A stretch of 64,000 bases of DNA from Floccifex porci (GCF_009696175.1 NZ_VUMM01000006.1:24965-88964); one strand, 5' to 3'. Shown: positions 37,896-45,580, counted from the stretch's first letter. The notes: a model not told the origin generated them from the letters alone. A program made the numbers and translations.

Positions 37896-37929
37896 TGTCA
37901 AAAGAGAGTTGCCTTTTTCTTTTTTGACA
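37896..37929. promoter_or_regulatory. inverted repeat upstream of the XRE gene
   Basis: TGTCAAAA (37896-37903) and TTTTGACA (37922-37929) are mirror arms 18 bases apart. Read on the minus strand, the proximal arm supplies TTGACA. It could be a regulator site or a weak terminator of the upstream gene; it lacks a T-run. Confidence 0.35.
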
Positions 37930-37967
37930 ATACATTCTTAAAATCAATACATCTATCCAAATAGAAC

Positions 37968-38477
37968 CTACTGTCTTTTTATTTCCCTATAGATTAAATA
38001 TCCTTCTTCTATCGAAGAAATAAAAGCAATGGTACATACGATTATCACATATAAAGAATAAGAATATAAAAAAGGAAGAAGATAAAGAAACAATCCCGTG
38101 ATTTTATTTAACATTGTATGTTTTACGATCCATGTTTTACCATATATTTTTGAGAATATACCATTCCCTATTCGAATTAAAAATATGAATCCGATAAAAC
38201 AGACTATCCATTTATCAAAATGAAAATATGGAATGCATTTGTATAAAGTAACCATAATAAATATAAAATCGGAAAAGGTATCAAATTTAGATCCCCATTC
38301 ACTTTCAGTTTTTGTTTTTCTTGCGATATATCCATCAAAAATATCACTGAATCCTGCAAGTAAATAAAAGAAATAAAAAGAAAAGGAAAAAGGATTAAAG
38401 AAGAATAAGCAGAAACTGGATACCAGTCTTATACTAGTGATCCAATTAGCTGGATGTTTTAATTTTATAGATCGCAT
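37968..38477 (-). CDS. CDP-alcohol phosphatidyltransferase family protein
   Basis: About 169 residues, strongly hydrophobic. The catalytic motif SDIFDGYIARKTKTESEWG continues to KFDTFSD, the D-G-x2-A-R-x8-9-G-x3-D-x3-D signature. The polar acceptor cannot be read; pgsA is encoded elsewhere in the window, so this is a second enzyme. I take the ATG at 38477, matching the family N-terminus (HPANWITSIRLV). The gene overlaps the nitroreductase gene by 32 bases, an unusually long coupling. Confidence 0.83.
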   Translation of the reverse strand: MRSIKLKHPANWITSIRLVSSFCLFFFNPFSFSFYFFYLLAGFSDIFDGYIARKTKTESEWGSKFDTFSDFIFIMVTLYKCIPYFHFDKWIVCFIGFIFLIRIGNGIFSKIYGKTWIVKHTMLNKITGLFLYLLPFLYSYSLYVIIVCTIAFISSIEEGYLIYREIKRQ

Positions 38478-39207
38478 AAAGATTCTTCTCCTGTTCTTCT
38501 GTATCCGATTGAAATTCCATTTCATATGGAATCTTTTCATGAACCAGGCATAGATTCAGAAAACATAAAAAGATTCCTATATCAATTTTGTTGTAGAAGA
38601 TTACTTTATTTTTAGGCATGATTCCTCTTCGATTACAGTCAAATATACGATAAACGTATAATCTGTCTTCTTTTCTGTGTACAAACCAGGGTTGAAGATT
38701 ACAGGCACTGCAGGCATAACGGATAATACCGGATACCCCTTCTATTTGTTTACCCTTCCATATCTCATTTAATGGTTTTCTTTTACTTTTAAACATATCT
38801 TTACGAAAATGTACTGAATCTTTTATTTTCGAAAAAATCATCATAATCACAAAATGAAGCGAATCAATCTGTTCAATATCCGGTTTTCCTATTCCATACC
38901 ATAAAGTTCCTATATTGTGGCTTGTTAAATAAAAATCCATCTGTTGTCCTAAATATCCAATATTCTGCAGGTAGTTTTCTTTTATTTCACTATAAAATAA
39001 AATACAATACTGTCCATCTCTTGATTTTTCAATCTGATTGCCAGAAACAATACGTATTTTTGTCTGAATATCAAATAGAGATTCAAATGTAGAATAGATT
39101 GAATAAATCGCTTCTAATTCTTGATGGGACATCTTTTCTTTTTCAACATTTTTAAATGTATGAAAAGATTTTCTTTTATAAATAGAGGGATAAAATTCAG
39201 GTTTCAT
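38446..39207 (-). CDS. nitroreductase-family protein (TM1586-like)
   Basis: A 253-residue FMN-dependent nitroreductase-like protein. It opens with IYKRKSFHTFKN (phosphate/FMN contact region) and has YLGQQMDFYLTSHNIGTLWYG-like core features and YACSACNLQPW in the second half. The substrate is unknown. There is no clear Shine-Dalgarno; TATATA ends six bases before the ATG, so it may be leaderless. It overlaps the downstream CDP-alcohol transferase gene by 32 bases. Confidence 0.75.
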   Translation of the reverse strand: MKPEFYPSIYKRKSFHTFKNVEKEKMSHQELEAIYSIYSTFESLFDIQTKIRIVSGNQIEKSRDGQYCILFYSEIKENYLQNIGYLGQQMDFYLTSHNIGTLWYGIGKPDIEQIDSLHFVIMMIFSKIKDSVHFRKDMFKSKRKPLNEIWKGKQIEGVSGIIRYACSACNLQPWFVHRKEDRLYVYRIFDCNRRGIMPKNKVIFYNKIDIGIFLCFLNLCLVHEKIPYEMEFQSDTEEQEKNLYAIYKIKTSS

Positions 39208-39246
39208 GATGTATATATAGTATCAGATATTTTAAAAAAAATAAGA

Positions 39247-39255
39247 GTTTTCGAA
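39247..39255 (+). repeat. left target-site duplication of the 3.5-kb element
   Basis: GTTTTCGAA immediately left of the left inverted repeat; GTTTTCGAT (42732-42740) lies immediately right of the right one, 8 of 9 bases identical. Nine-base duplications are typical of IS4-family transposition. Confidence 0.65.
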
Positions 39256-39364
39256 CAATGTCATTAAGTTAAGCTAACGGGATAGTAACAGTGATAAATT
39301 CTTATTAAGTTAAGCCTGGATACAATTCTATATCCAGGCCTTTACTTACGCTACAGTTAAAAAT
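39256..39364 (+). repeat. left 109-bp terminal inverted repeat
   Basis: The first 19 bases (CAATGTCATTAAGTTAAGC) are identical to the complement of 42713-42731. The remaining 90 align without gaps with scattered differences. A subterminal copy of ATTAAGTTAAGC and a hairpin (GCCTGGATA / TATCCAGGC) lie inside. Confidence 0.8.
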
Positions 39365-39366
39365 GT

Positions 39367-39504
39367 GGTATTTTGGTATCCTTACTAAGTGTTATTCCAA
39401 TTCCTACTATTATTGTGAAAGCAATCATTGATACAATTTTATTTTTTGTCGTCTACAACATTCAAAAGAATTGGGTATTTGCGGATACATTTCAATTAAG
39501 ATAA
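39367..39504 (+). pseudogene. GtrA-family membrane protein, C-terminal fragment
   Basis: An open 45-codon stretch ending in TAA reads IPIPTIIVKAIIDTILFFVV then YNIQKNWVF. This is the C-terminal helix and tail pattern of GtrA-like polysaccharide flippases (K-x4-D-T-x-LFF and the IQ-x-WVF ending). The rest of the gene is absent: the fragment joins the left IS end directly. It indicates that the cassette was cut out of another genomic context. Confidence 0.5.
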
Positions 39505-39580
39505 TTATATTAATACCTGATATTTCTCTTTCTATTTTAAGAATTCTTAGATATTATTGGATTAGTTGGAGGTGTATAAC

Positions 39581-40438
39581 ATGAAATTGGAAAAAAGGAT
39601 AGAACTATGTGATTCTATGACACCGCTAGAGTCAGAAATTGCATCTTATATTTTAAATAACAAAGATGAGATTACGAAACTAAAAATTCAAGAATTAGCT
39701 GATATACTTTTTATATCAAAATCTGCGATTCATCGTTTTGTGAAAAAAATTGGTTTTAATGGATTCAATGATTTAAAAGTAAGTATCGCAAAAGAAAATG
39801 CTGATTTATTAGAAAACAATTCCTATATCAATGTGAATTACCCATTTCAGGAAAAGGATAATCCAAGACAGATAGCTTTTAAGCTTTTAGAACTTTATGA
39901 GAAGGCTATTAAAGATACATTTGAATATGTTGATTTAGATCAAATCAAAGCAGTTTCACAATTAATAGATTCGGCAGATGTAATTGATGTTTATACGCAT
40001 GCCCATAATTCAAATATCGCAGAAAACTTTCAAGATAAAATGTTGACGATTGGAAAAAGTGTAAATTGTCCAAGCAGCTTTTATAATCAAAGATTAACTG
40101 TATTGGCTTCGGATCAAAAACACGTAGCGATTATTCTATCTTATTCGGGAAAGGCTACATTTATATTGCCGATTGTAAAAAAATTATACGAAAAAGGTGT
40201 GAAAGTAATACAAATTGGAAAAGCAGGAAGTAATTATTATTCTCAATATGTGACCTATCATTTATCTATTAGTGATTCTGAAAATAATCGAGATAGAATG
40301 TCTCAGTTTTCAAGTCATATAGCTATGCAATACATTATGGATGTTTTGTATGGTTGTATTTATAATGAGAAAAGAAGAAAAAATACAAAATATATTTATG
40401 ATTCGATTGATTATATGGATGATCGACCAAAGGATTAA
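39581..40438 (+). CDS. RpiR-family sugar-phosphate-sensing regulator
   Basis: 285 residues. An N-terminal HTH_6 domain (LTPLE-type opening, then ISKSAIHRFVKKIGFNGFND) is followed by a SIS sugar-phosphate-binding domain (VIDVYTHAHNSNIAENFQD, then AIILSYSGKATFI). The adjacent GH4 gene suggests control by a phosphorylated beta-glucoside or its product. The ATG at 39581 has TTGGAGG seven bases upstream. It ends at a strong terminator, so the enzyme gene needs its own promoter. Confidence 0.88.
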   Translation: MKLEKRIELCDSMTPLESEIASYILNNKDEITKLKIQELADILFISKSAIHRFVKKIGFNGFNDLKVSIAKENADLLENNSYINVNYPFQEKDNPRQIAFKLLELYEKAIKDTFEYVDLDQIKAVSQLIDSADVIDVYTHAHNSNIAENFQDKMLTIGKSVNCPSSFYNQRLTVLASDQKHVAIILSYSGKATFILPIVKKLYEKGVKVIQIGKAGSNYYSQYVTYHLSISDSENNRDRMSQFSSHIAMQYIMDVLYGCIYNEKRRKNTKYIYDSIDYMDDRPKD

Positions 40439-40482
40439 AAAGATTCAAAAAGTTTCAGATTTTTTTGAATCTTTTTTATTTT
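40437..40482 (+). terminator. terminator after the RpiR gene
   Basis: AAAAAGATTCAAAAA and TTTTTTGAATCTTTTTT form a long stem followed by ATTTT. It could also form part of a control region for the GH4 gene. Confidence 0.82.
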
Positions 40483-40573
40483 GTGTAGAAAAAACTATCT
40501 TCGATTCTTGGGCATATTGAATAACAATTGGGTTAAATGTAAATTAAAGCTATCAATAGAAAAGGAGAAAACC

Positions 40574-41968
40574 ATGATGGAAAAAGGATTGAAAATTGTT
40601 ACGATTGGTGGCGGAAGCAGTTATACACCTGAATTGATGGAAGGTTTTATTAAACGTTACAATGAACTTCCCATTAAGGAAATCTGGCTTGTTGATATTG
40701 AACAAGGAAAAGAAAAAGTAAATATTGATGCCAAAATGTCACAACGTATGTGGGATGCAGCAGGCTATGATGTAAAGGTGCATGTAACCTTTGATCGTAG
40801 AGAGGCATTAAAAGATGCGGATTTTGTTACAACACAATTTAGAGTGGGCTTATTGGAAGCTAGAATTAAAGATGAGAGAATTCCTTTGTCTTATGGAATG
40901 TTAGGACAAGAAACAAATGGAGCTGGTGGAATTTTTAAGGCATTTAGAACAATTCCTGTAATTCTTGATATTGTAGAGGATATGAAAGAATTATGTCCAA
41001 ATGCATGGTTAATTAATTTTACAAATCCAAGCGGAATGGTAACTGAAGCAGTTATTAAATACGGAAAGTGGGAACGTTGTATCGGTTTATGTAATGTTCC
41101 AACGATTGCTATGATGAAAGAACCTATTGCGTTAAATGTAGATCCAAATGAATTGATTTATCAATTCGTAGGGTTAAATCATTTTCATTGGCACAAAGTA
41201 TATGATAAAGATGGAAATGAATTAACAAGTAAAGTAATTGATGCTATGTTAGATGGAAAAGATGTTGGTCTTCCAGCAAACATCAATAACGTTCCTTTCT
41301 TTGGAGAACAAATCAGAGAAATGAATATGATTCCTTGTGGATACCATAGATATTATTATCGTCAACAAGAAATGTTAGAGCATAGTTTGATGGAATATGA
41401 AACAATTGGTACTCGTGGTCAACAAGTAAAAGAAACAGAAAATAAATTGTTTGAATTATATAAAAATCCTAATTTAGATCATAAACCCGAAGAGTTATCA
41501 AAACGTGGTGGAGCTTATTACAGCGATGCAGCGTGTGAATGTATCAATGCGATTTATAACAATAAGCAGACTCATATGGTTGTCAGCACAAAAAATAGAG
41601 GAGCAATTCCAGAATTGCCTGAAGATTCAATAGTTGAAGTAAGCTGCTATATTGGGGCAAAAGGAGCAATGCCTGTTGCTTGGGGAAAATTACCAAGTGC
41701 ACAAAGAGGATGGCTTCAATGTATGAAAGCAATGGAAGAGTGTACAATCCAAGCTGCAGTTACTGGTAATTATGGATTGGCACTTGAAGCATTTACATTA
41801 AATGAATTGATTCCATCGGGAGAAAACGCAAAACGTGTTTTAGATGAATTGTTGATTGCACATAAGAATTATTTACCACAATTTAAGTCTACAATTGAAA
41901 AATTAGAAAAAGAAAATGTAACAATCAAAGATTCAGTAGTGAACGAGATTATTGCTCATGAGCGTTAA
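40574..41968 (+). CDS. 6-phospho-beta-glucosidase, glycoside hydrolase family 4
   Basis: NAD- and Mn-dependent GH4 enzyme that hydrolyses phosphorylated beta-glucosides delivered by a PTS. 464 residues: NAD-binding VTIGGGSSYTPEL, FTNPSG, metal-binding Cys in GLCNVP and His in GLNHFHW. The ATG at 40574 has AAAGGAG upstream; the frame is open further back without support. No PTS permease gene is present in the segment, so substrate uptake must be encoded elsewhere. It overlaps the broken galM by 11 bases. Confidence 0.92.
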   Translation: MMEKGLKIVTIGGGSSYTPELMEGFIKRYNELPIKEIWLVDIEQGKEKVNIDAKMSQRMWDAAGYDVKVHVTFDRREALKDADFVTTQFRVGLLEARIKDERIPLSYGMLGQETNGAGGIFKAFRTIPVILDIVEDMKELCPNAWLINFTNPSGMVTEAVIKYGKWERCIGLCNVPTIAMMKEPIALNVDPNELIYQFVGLNHFHWHKVYDKDGNELTSKVIDAMLDGKDVGLPANINNVPFFGEQIREMNMIPCGYHRYYYRQQEMLEHSLMEYETIGTRGQQVKETENKLFELYKNPNLDHKPEELSKRGGAYYSDAACECINAIYNNKQTHMVVSTKNRGAIPELPEDSIVEVSCYIGAKGAMPVAWGKLPSAQRGWLQCMKAMEECTIQAAVTGNYGLALEAFTLNELIPSGENAKRVLDELLIAHKNYLPQFKSTIEKLEKENVTIKDSVVNEIIAHER

Positions 41969-42230
41969 TAAAGAAATATTTGGGATACATCCATCGGGCA
42001 AAGAAGTTTACAAGTTTGAAATCGTAAATAAGCAAGGAATGAAAGCGGTAATCACTAATTTTGGTGCTATTCTAATTTCCTTGTTTGTTAAAGATAAAAA
42101 GGGTAATTTTTAGGATGTAGTATTGGGATATGACTCATTAGAAGAATATCTTGATAATCATCCAATGTTAGGAGTAACGGTAGGACGCAATGTGAATCGT
42201 ATATCGAACGCAAAGTTTGAATTGGAATGA
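41958..42230 (+). pseudogene. galM: aldose 1-epimerase (galM), truncated
   Basis: The N-terminal 90 codons of a mutarotase are readable: GMKAVITNFGAILISLFVKD, then DVVLGYDSLEEYLDNHPMLG and VTVGRNVNRISNAKF. An in-frame TAG at 42111-42113 replaces the residue before DVVLGYD. The frame ends at 42230, where transposase sequence begins, so about three quarters of the gene is missing. It starts inside the GH4 gene end and was once co-translated with it. Confidence 0.85.
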
Positions 42231-42533
42231 TGTCATTTCATTCAAAAAAACGTAATTTCATGCAACAGGAAATCTATGCAGCGATTCTATTACATTGTTT
42301 AACAAATATCATTACTGAGAGAATCGAAGTAGAACAATCTGACAAAAGGAAACATCATTACAAAGTGAATTTATCTACTGCCGTAACAAATATGAGGCTT
42401 TGGTTAAGAAAATTAATTGATACAGAAGAACTGATGAAAGAAAAAAAATCTGTCCCCCATAAGACCAGATAGAAAATATCAGCGCAATATGAAACCTAAA
42501 TCGGCTATACCATTTAATACAAAAGAATCATAG
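42228..42533 (+). pseudogene. IS4-type transposase, C-terminal fragment with frameshift
   Basis: Reads FHSKKRNFMQQEIYAAILLH, then YKVNLSTAVTNMRLWLRKLI: the C-terminal helix region of IS4-family DDE transposases following the catalytic Glu. The frame closes at 42472. The shifted frame continues RPDRKYQRNMKPKSAIPF to a TAG at 42531-42533, the usual end of such proteins. The shift is near the A8 or C5 runs at 42441-42457. The N-terminal two thirds are absent. Confidence 0.75.
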
Positions 42534-42622
42534 CGCTACACTGATTATATTTAATATATGAGTCATAGGCAAAATTTTTTTAGGTGCAAAAATTTGCCTT
42601 TTCGCCATGCCTAAAACATCGT

Positions 42623-42731
42623 ATTTTTAACTGCAATACGATTAAAAGCCTGGATATAAAATTGTATCCAGGCTTAACTTAATAAGAATATATCGCTGTC
42701 ATTGTTCTTTTTGCTTAACTTAATGACATTG
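42623..42731 (-). repeat. right 109-bp terminal inverted repeat
   Basis: Reverse complement of the left repeat (39256-39364), with the same subterminal ATTAAGTTAAGC copy and hairpin. The stretch 42534-42622 between the transposase remnant and this repeat holds nothing else I can identify. Confidence 0.8.
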
Positions 42732-42740
42732 GTTTTCGAT
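42732..42740 (+). repeat. right target-site duplication
   Basis: GTTTTCGAT, matching 39247-39255 at eight of nine positions. Confidence 0.65.
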
Positions 42741-42811
42741 GGGTTTCTTTTTTACATTGAATCTGTTTTTCGTCTCTTTTGATAAACAATAGTTTTTTAA
42801 ATCATGACAAA

Positions 42812-42845
42812 GAAAAAAAACCACATTCCTTTGGAATTATGGTTC
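42812..42845 (-). terminator. terminator after copZ
   Basis: AACCATAATTCC and GGAATGTGGTT form a stem with one bulge, followed by eight T residues on the minus strand. Confidence 0.85.
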
Positions 42846-42868
42846 TTTTTGGTTTAAAGACGAAACAA

Positions 42869-43078
42869 TTACTGAATATCTGTCACTTGATATCCCTGAT
42901 TGACAACAGCCTGTTTTAAAATGTCATCGGAAATATTTTTTTCCAGTGTAACAACTGCAGTTCCTGTTTTATAACTCACTTCTGCTTTTGTCACTCCTTC
43001 AAGTGCTTCCAGTGCTTTTTTTGTGTGCATTTCACAATGTCCACACATCATACCTTCAATTTTTAATGTTTTTTCCAT
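42869..43078 (-). CDS. copZ: copper chaperone CopZ (HMA domain)
   Basis: A 69-residue HMA protein with the copper motif GMMCGHCEMH (MxCxxC), intact from start to terminator. The ATG at 43078 has AAAGGAGAC upstream. The preceding copper ATPase gene is wrecked and its frame reads straight into this one, so a longer 217-codon frame exists, but I treat that as an artefact of the deletion. With copA lost here, CopZ would be an orphan chaperone unless another CopA exists. Confidence 0.82.
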   Translation of the reverse strand: MEKTLKIEGMMCGHCEMHTKKALEALEGVTKAEVSYKTGTAVVTLEKNISDDILKQAVVNQGYQVTDIQ

Positions 43079-43475
43079 GGTTTTTGTCTCCTTTTCAATT
43101 GTGATTTTTAATTTGTTTTTTATTTTATGATCTCTTTTAGAATCATGCATCTCAAAGAAATTCAGTCGCAATGCATTGGTTACAACGCTAAAGCTGGACA
43201 AGCTCATTGCTGCTGCGGCATCGCTTACCATCTGAATGATTTGCGAAAGCGCTGTGTCTTCTGCAACTCTTGTCGCCTGGCATCGTATATAGCCTGATTG
43301 GTTCAAGGTACCTGCCGATACTACACTTCCGGCTGCTTTATCTACCGGAATGCTCTCTCCAGTCAAAGTGGATTCATCCACCGCACTGTTTCTATCTAGA
43401 ACCACTCCATCTACTGGAATATTTTCCACAGGACGCACGACAAAGATACCCCCTTTTGACACCTGCTCGATGGTG
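43079..43475 (-). pseudogene. copA: copper P-type ATPase (copA) with large internal deletion
   Basis: Two separated parts of a Cu ATPase are fused in frame: the actuator domain (GGIFVVRPVENIPVDGVVLD, then STLTGESIPVDKAAG, to QIIQMVSDAA) and the extreme C-terminus (AMSLSSFSVVTNALRLNFFE). The CPC helix, DKTGT, nucleotide-binding domain and hinge, several hundred residues, are missing. The 5' half is also lost at an IS3 junction near 43475. It cannot be a functional pump. Confidence 0.85.
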
Positions 43476-43590
43476 AAGTGATCATAATATCCTGAACTAC
43501 TTGCTCCGATAATTTTTAGCACACTGGAAACGGAAATTGTATCATCTGCTTCTTTGGAAGATTACACAGTTTCATAAATCATGGACTTAT
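43476..43590 (-). pseudogene. IS3-family transposase OrfB, N-terminal fragment
   Basis: ISVSSVLKIIGASSSGYYDH matches the opening of IS150-group OrfB proteins (V-S-x-C-x-VLGISRSGYYDW). A TAA interrupts the frame just upstream. At about 43475 it is joined to copA sequence, so the catalytic DDE core is absent. Confidence 0.6.
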
Positions 43591-43884
43591 CTATTTTCCC
43601 AGTATGCCAATAGCTTTTTTTAATATTTCTAGCGTATCTTGTGTATCTTTTAATTCTTTTTTCAACCGTGCAAATTCTTTAGCTTCATCACTTGAATAGT
43701 TACCACTTCCGCGGAAAACATCATTACCACCTTTTTCTTTATACTCTTTCATCCAACCTCCAATAGTAGTTGAATGGACATCAAATCGCTTTCCAACACT
43801 AACATAGGTTTCATCTGGATGATCTAGTACATATTGAATTATACTTTCTTTAAATTCTTTATCATACGATCCTACTCTTGCCAT
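43591..43884 (-). CDS. IS3-family transposase OrfA
   Basis: A 97-residue helix-turn-helix and leucine-zipper protein: ARVGSYDKEFKESIIQYVLD, the HTH VGKRFDVHSTTIGGWMKEYK, and a C-terminal coiled coil ending LEILKKAIGILGK. This is the usual first frame of IS3 elements. The ATG at 43884 has GGAAAG upstream. The reading frame is intact but the OrfB partner is destroyed, so no active transposase can be made from this copy. Confidence 0.82.
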   Translation of the reverse strand: MARVGSYDKEFKESIIQYVLDHPDETYVSVGKRFDVHSTTIGGWMKEYKEKGGNDVFRGSGNYSSDEAKEFARLKKELKDTQDTLEILKKAIGILGK

Positions 43885-43966
43885 ATTTATCTCTTTCCAG
43901 GATTCTAATGACATTGTACCATATGACTAAAAAATGAATTTAACCTCTCCGTTTTTTATACTAGCA

Positions 43967-44149
43967 TCACACTGTACTATGCGATACACTCGCAACGCAA
44001 GGATTATTGCTCAGTATCTTGATGTCTTTATTGGATAAGGTGTTCGTGTGTGTCTCTTTGTTCATATGTATCCACTCCCTTCCATCCTCTTCATGGATAC
44101 ATCTTAACACACTAATCTTTCCTATAGGAGTGTCCACCTTTAAGGGCAT
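43967..44149 (-). pseudogene. second IS3-like OrfA fragment, interrupted by the IS3 copy
   Basis: The short frame ends LSNKDIKILSNNPCVASVSH and stops exactly at the left end of the IS3 element. Similar N-termini (SxxxIxxLxxNPxVxxVSxxTI) occur in IS3-family HTH OrfA proteins. Upstream, TGGACACTCCTATAGGAAAG near 44137 looks like an IS terminus. Identification is tentative. Confidence 0.4.
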
Positions 44150-44613
44150 CCCCCTAAATTATAGGTTTCCATTCTATAGGGTACAATTTAATGTGCCTGC
44201 CATGTTTCCAGCAATATTTCCAAATCATTCATGACTACAGAGGTATCAGGCACCAAAGCATTGAACCCAAACCTGACTTACAAATCCTGTAAAGAGTGAG
44301 TACGAATTCATGCATTTACCACTGTAACTGCCGTTTCTATAAGATTGAGTTTAGAAAACATAAACTCATTTCTCTGATTCCTTTCATAAAACAACTGGTT
44401 TCAACGGCAAGATAATATAATTTATCGTAAAACAAAATAAATGGATTTATAGAAATTACAGTCATATTCAGTACAATGGTGATAAATAGAAAAAGAGGCC
44501 TTTGATTTTACTTTTCAAAAATATCTATGATTTTTACTGTACCATTTGACGTATCAAAGCAAAAGCATGATAATATTAATGAGTGTTTACTTTGTAATTG
44601 GGGGAATTTCAAA
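44150..44613. other. non-coding stretch with decayed sequence
   Basis: No intact gene. On the minus strand 44195-44285 reads FGFNALVPDTSVVMNDLEIL and ends LETWQAH then a stop; this looks like the C-terminal end of an unidentified gene. The rest, to the ribosome binding site of the next gene, is AT-rich with stops in all frames. Confidence 0.3.
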
Positions 44614-45453
44614 ATGAAAGCAATCAAGAAGATTATCCCTGTGCTTTTAATTCTTTTATTTGTTGTGTCTTTGTTTATGATAATTACAGCAAACAAAGAA
44701 CCGAAATCTGAAGGTATTGCCAATCAGATGAAGGAGTATTACTTGAACGATATTGAACCGGAAGGAAATACATTTTATGATTATAATGTTTCATCAACGT
44801 CGTTGCCTGAAACGGATGAAAAAGGAATATGTAAACTTATAAAATTACCTTTGTATAGACAAAGTTATAATTTTACCTGTGGAGTGTCTTGCGTTGCATC
44901 TGTTTTACGCTATGCGGGATACGATTTTGACACCAGAGAAGATCGATTACTTTTGGAACTTGAAGCAACTCCGGAAAATGGGACTAACTATATGAATATA
45001 GCAGAATATTTAGAATCCGTTCGTACAGAAGGTTTTCCGAATACACCGGTGATTGCAACAGAGGTTGTGTGTGTAGATTATGCTTCAAATGAATACGATT
45101 CGGATCATACGGATAGCTTGCTAATACAATTAAGGACAGCTCTTGATGATGATTCTCCTGTTATTTGTGCGATTCAAGCATGGAAAGATGACGGCGATTA
45201 TAAGACTGAAACAGAAGACGATGGTCATTATGTTGTGTTGATCGGATATAAGAAGGATGCGAAAAAGGATACATATATCTATTATTTTATGGATCCATCG
45301 ACTTCCGGTAGTTACACATATCTTACAGAAGAAGAATTTATCTTGCGTTGGCACGATAGTTTAGAGGGAAAATCAAAGCGTATTGGAATTAAGGTTTCGT
45401 ATTTAAATTCAAAACAGGAAGTCCCCATTAATATTGCATATCATATAGATTAA
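44614..45453 (+). CDS. membrane-anchored C39-like papain-fold peptidase
   Basis: A 280-residue protein. An N-terminal signal/anchor helix (KKIIPVLLILLFVVSLFMII) precedes an extracytoplasmic C39-like domain. The catalytic Cys is in YNFTCGVSCVASVLRYAGYD, His in EDDGHYVVLIGY and Asp in YFMDPSTSGSY. Such stand-alone C39 domains act on peptides or peptidoglycan-linked substrates at the surface; the target is unknown. The ATG at 44614 has GGGGGAA upstream. It is followed 128 bases later by another membrane-anchored cysteine hydrolase gene and lies next to IS debris. Confidence 0.78.
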   Translation: MKAIKKIIPVLLILLFVVSLFMIITANKEPKSEGIANQMKEYYLNDIEPEGNTFYDYNVSSTSLPETDEKGICKLIKLPLYRQSYNFTCGVSCVASVLRYAGYDFDTREDRLLLELEATPENGTNYMNIAEYLESVRTEGFPNTPVIATEVVCVDYASNEYDSDHTDSLLIQLRTALDDDSPVICAIQAWKDDGDYKTETEDDGHYVVLIGYKKDAKKDTYIYYFMDPSTSGSYTYLTEEEFILRWHDSLEGKSKRIGIKVSYLNSKQEVPINIAYHID

Positions 45454-45516
45454 CGAATAAAAGGATAGCACAAATAAACATGCTCGAAGAAACCCTTGAA
45501 CTCTTTATTCTTTAAT

Positions 45517-45540
45517 ACAACCCGAAAGCAAGGTCGGGTT
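45517..45540 (+). terminator. hairpin after the C39-like gene
   Basis: AACCCG and CGGGTT pair across a ten-base loop; the following T-run is poor (CTATT), so it may be only partial. Confidence 0.4.
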
Positions 45541-45580
45541 CTATTACAAAATAATACCGAACCAAAAAGGAGGACAAAAC

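Larger units (their letters stand above)
39256..42731. mobile_element. IS4-type composite element carrying a beta-glucoside gene cassette
   Basis: Segment bounded by 109-bp inverted repeats and a near-perfect 9-bp duplication. Contents: C-terminal debris of a GtrA-type gene, RpiR regulator, GH4 enzyme, truncated galM, and the decayed C-terminus of an IS4-type transposase. Both outer ends match each other, as expected if two copies of one IS in inverted orientation flanked the cargo and then lost their inner parts. No intact transposase remains, so it is probably immobile now. Confidence 0.65.
43476..43969 (-). mobile_element. truncated IS3-family (IS150-like) insertion sequence
   Basis: Complete orfA plus the start of orfB. 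The left end is probably at 43969 (TGATGCTAGTATAAAAAACG on the minus strand, IS3-like TG terminus), where another IS gene is cut. The right end is lost in the copA deletion. Confidence 0.6.

Noticed and set aside
39280..39345. CRISPR-like repeated ATTAAGTTAAGC units
   Set aside because: Only two copies occur at each end of the 3.5-kb element, as IS terminal and subterminal repeats; there are no regular spacers. No CRISPR array exists in the window.
42869..43522. A 217-residue copper protein as a genuine fusion
   Set aside because: The N-terminal 15 residues are transposase, the CopA part lacks all catalytic elements, and CopZ has its own SD and ATG. It is read as debris plus copZ.
44527..44613. 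29-codon N-terminal extension of the C39-like protein
   Set aside because: No ribosome binding site; the extension precedes a clear signal-anchor that begins at the ATG at 44614 with GGGGGAA upstream.
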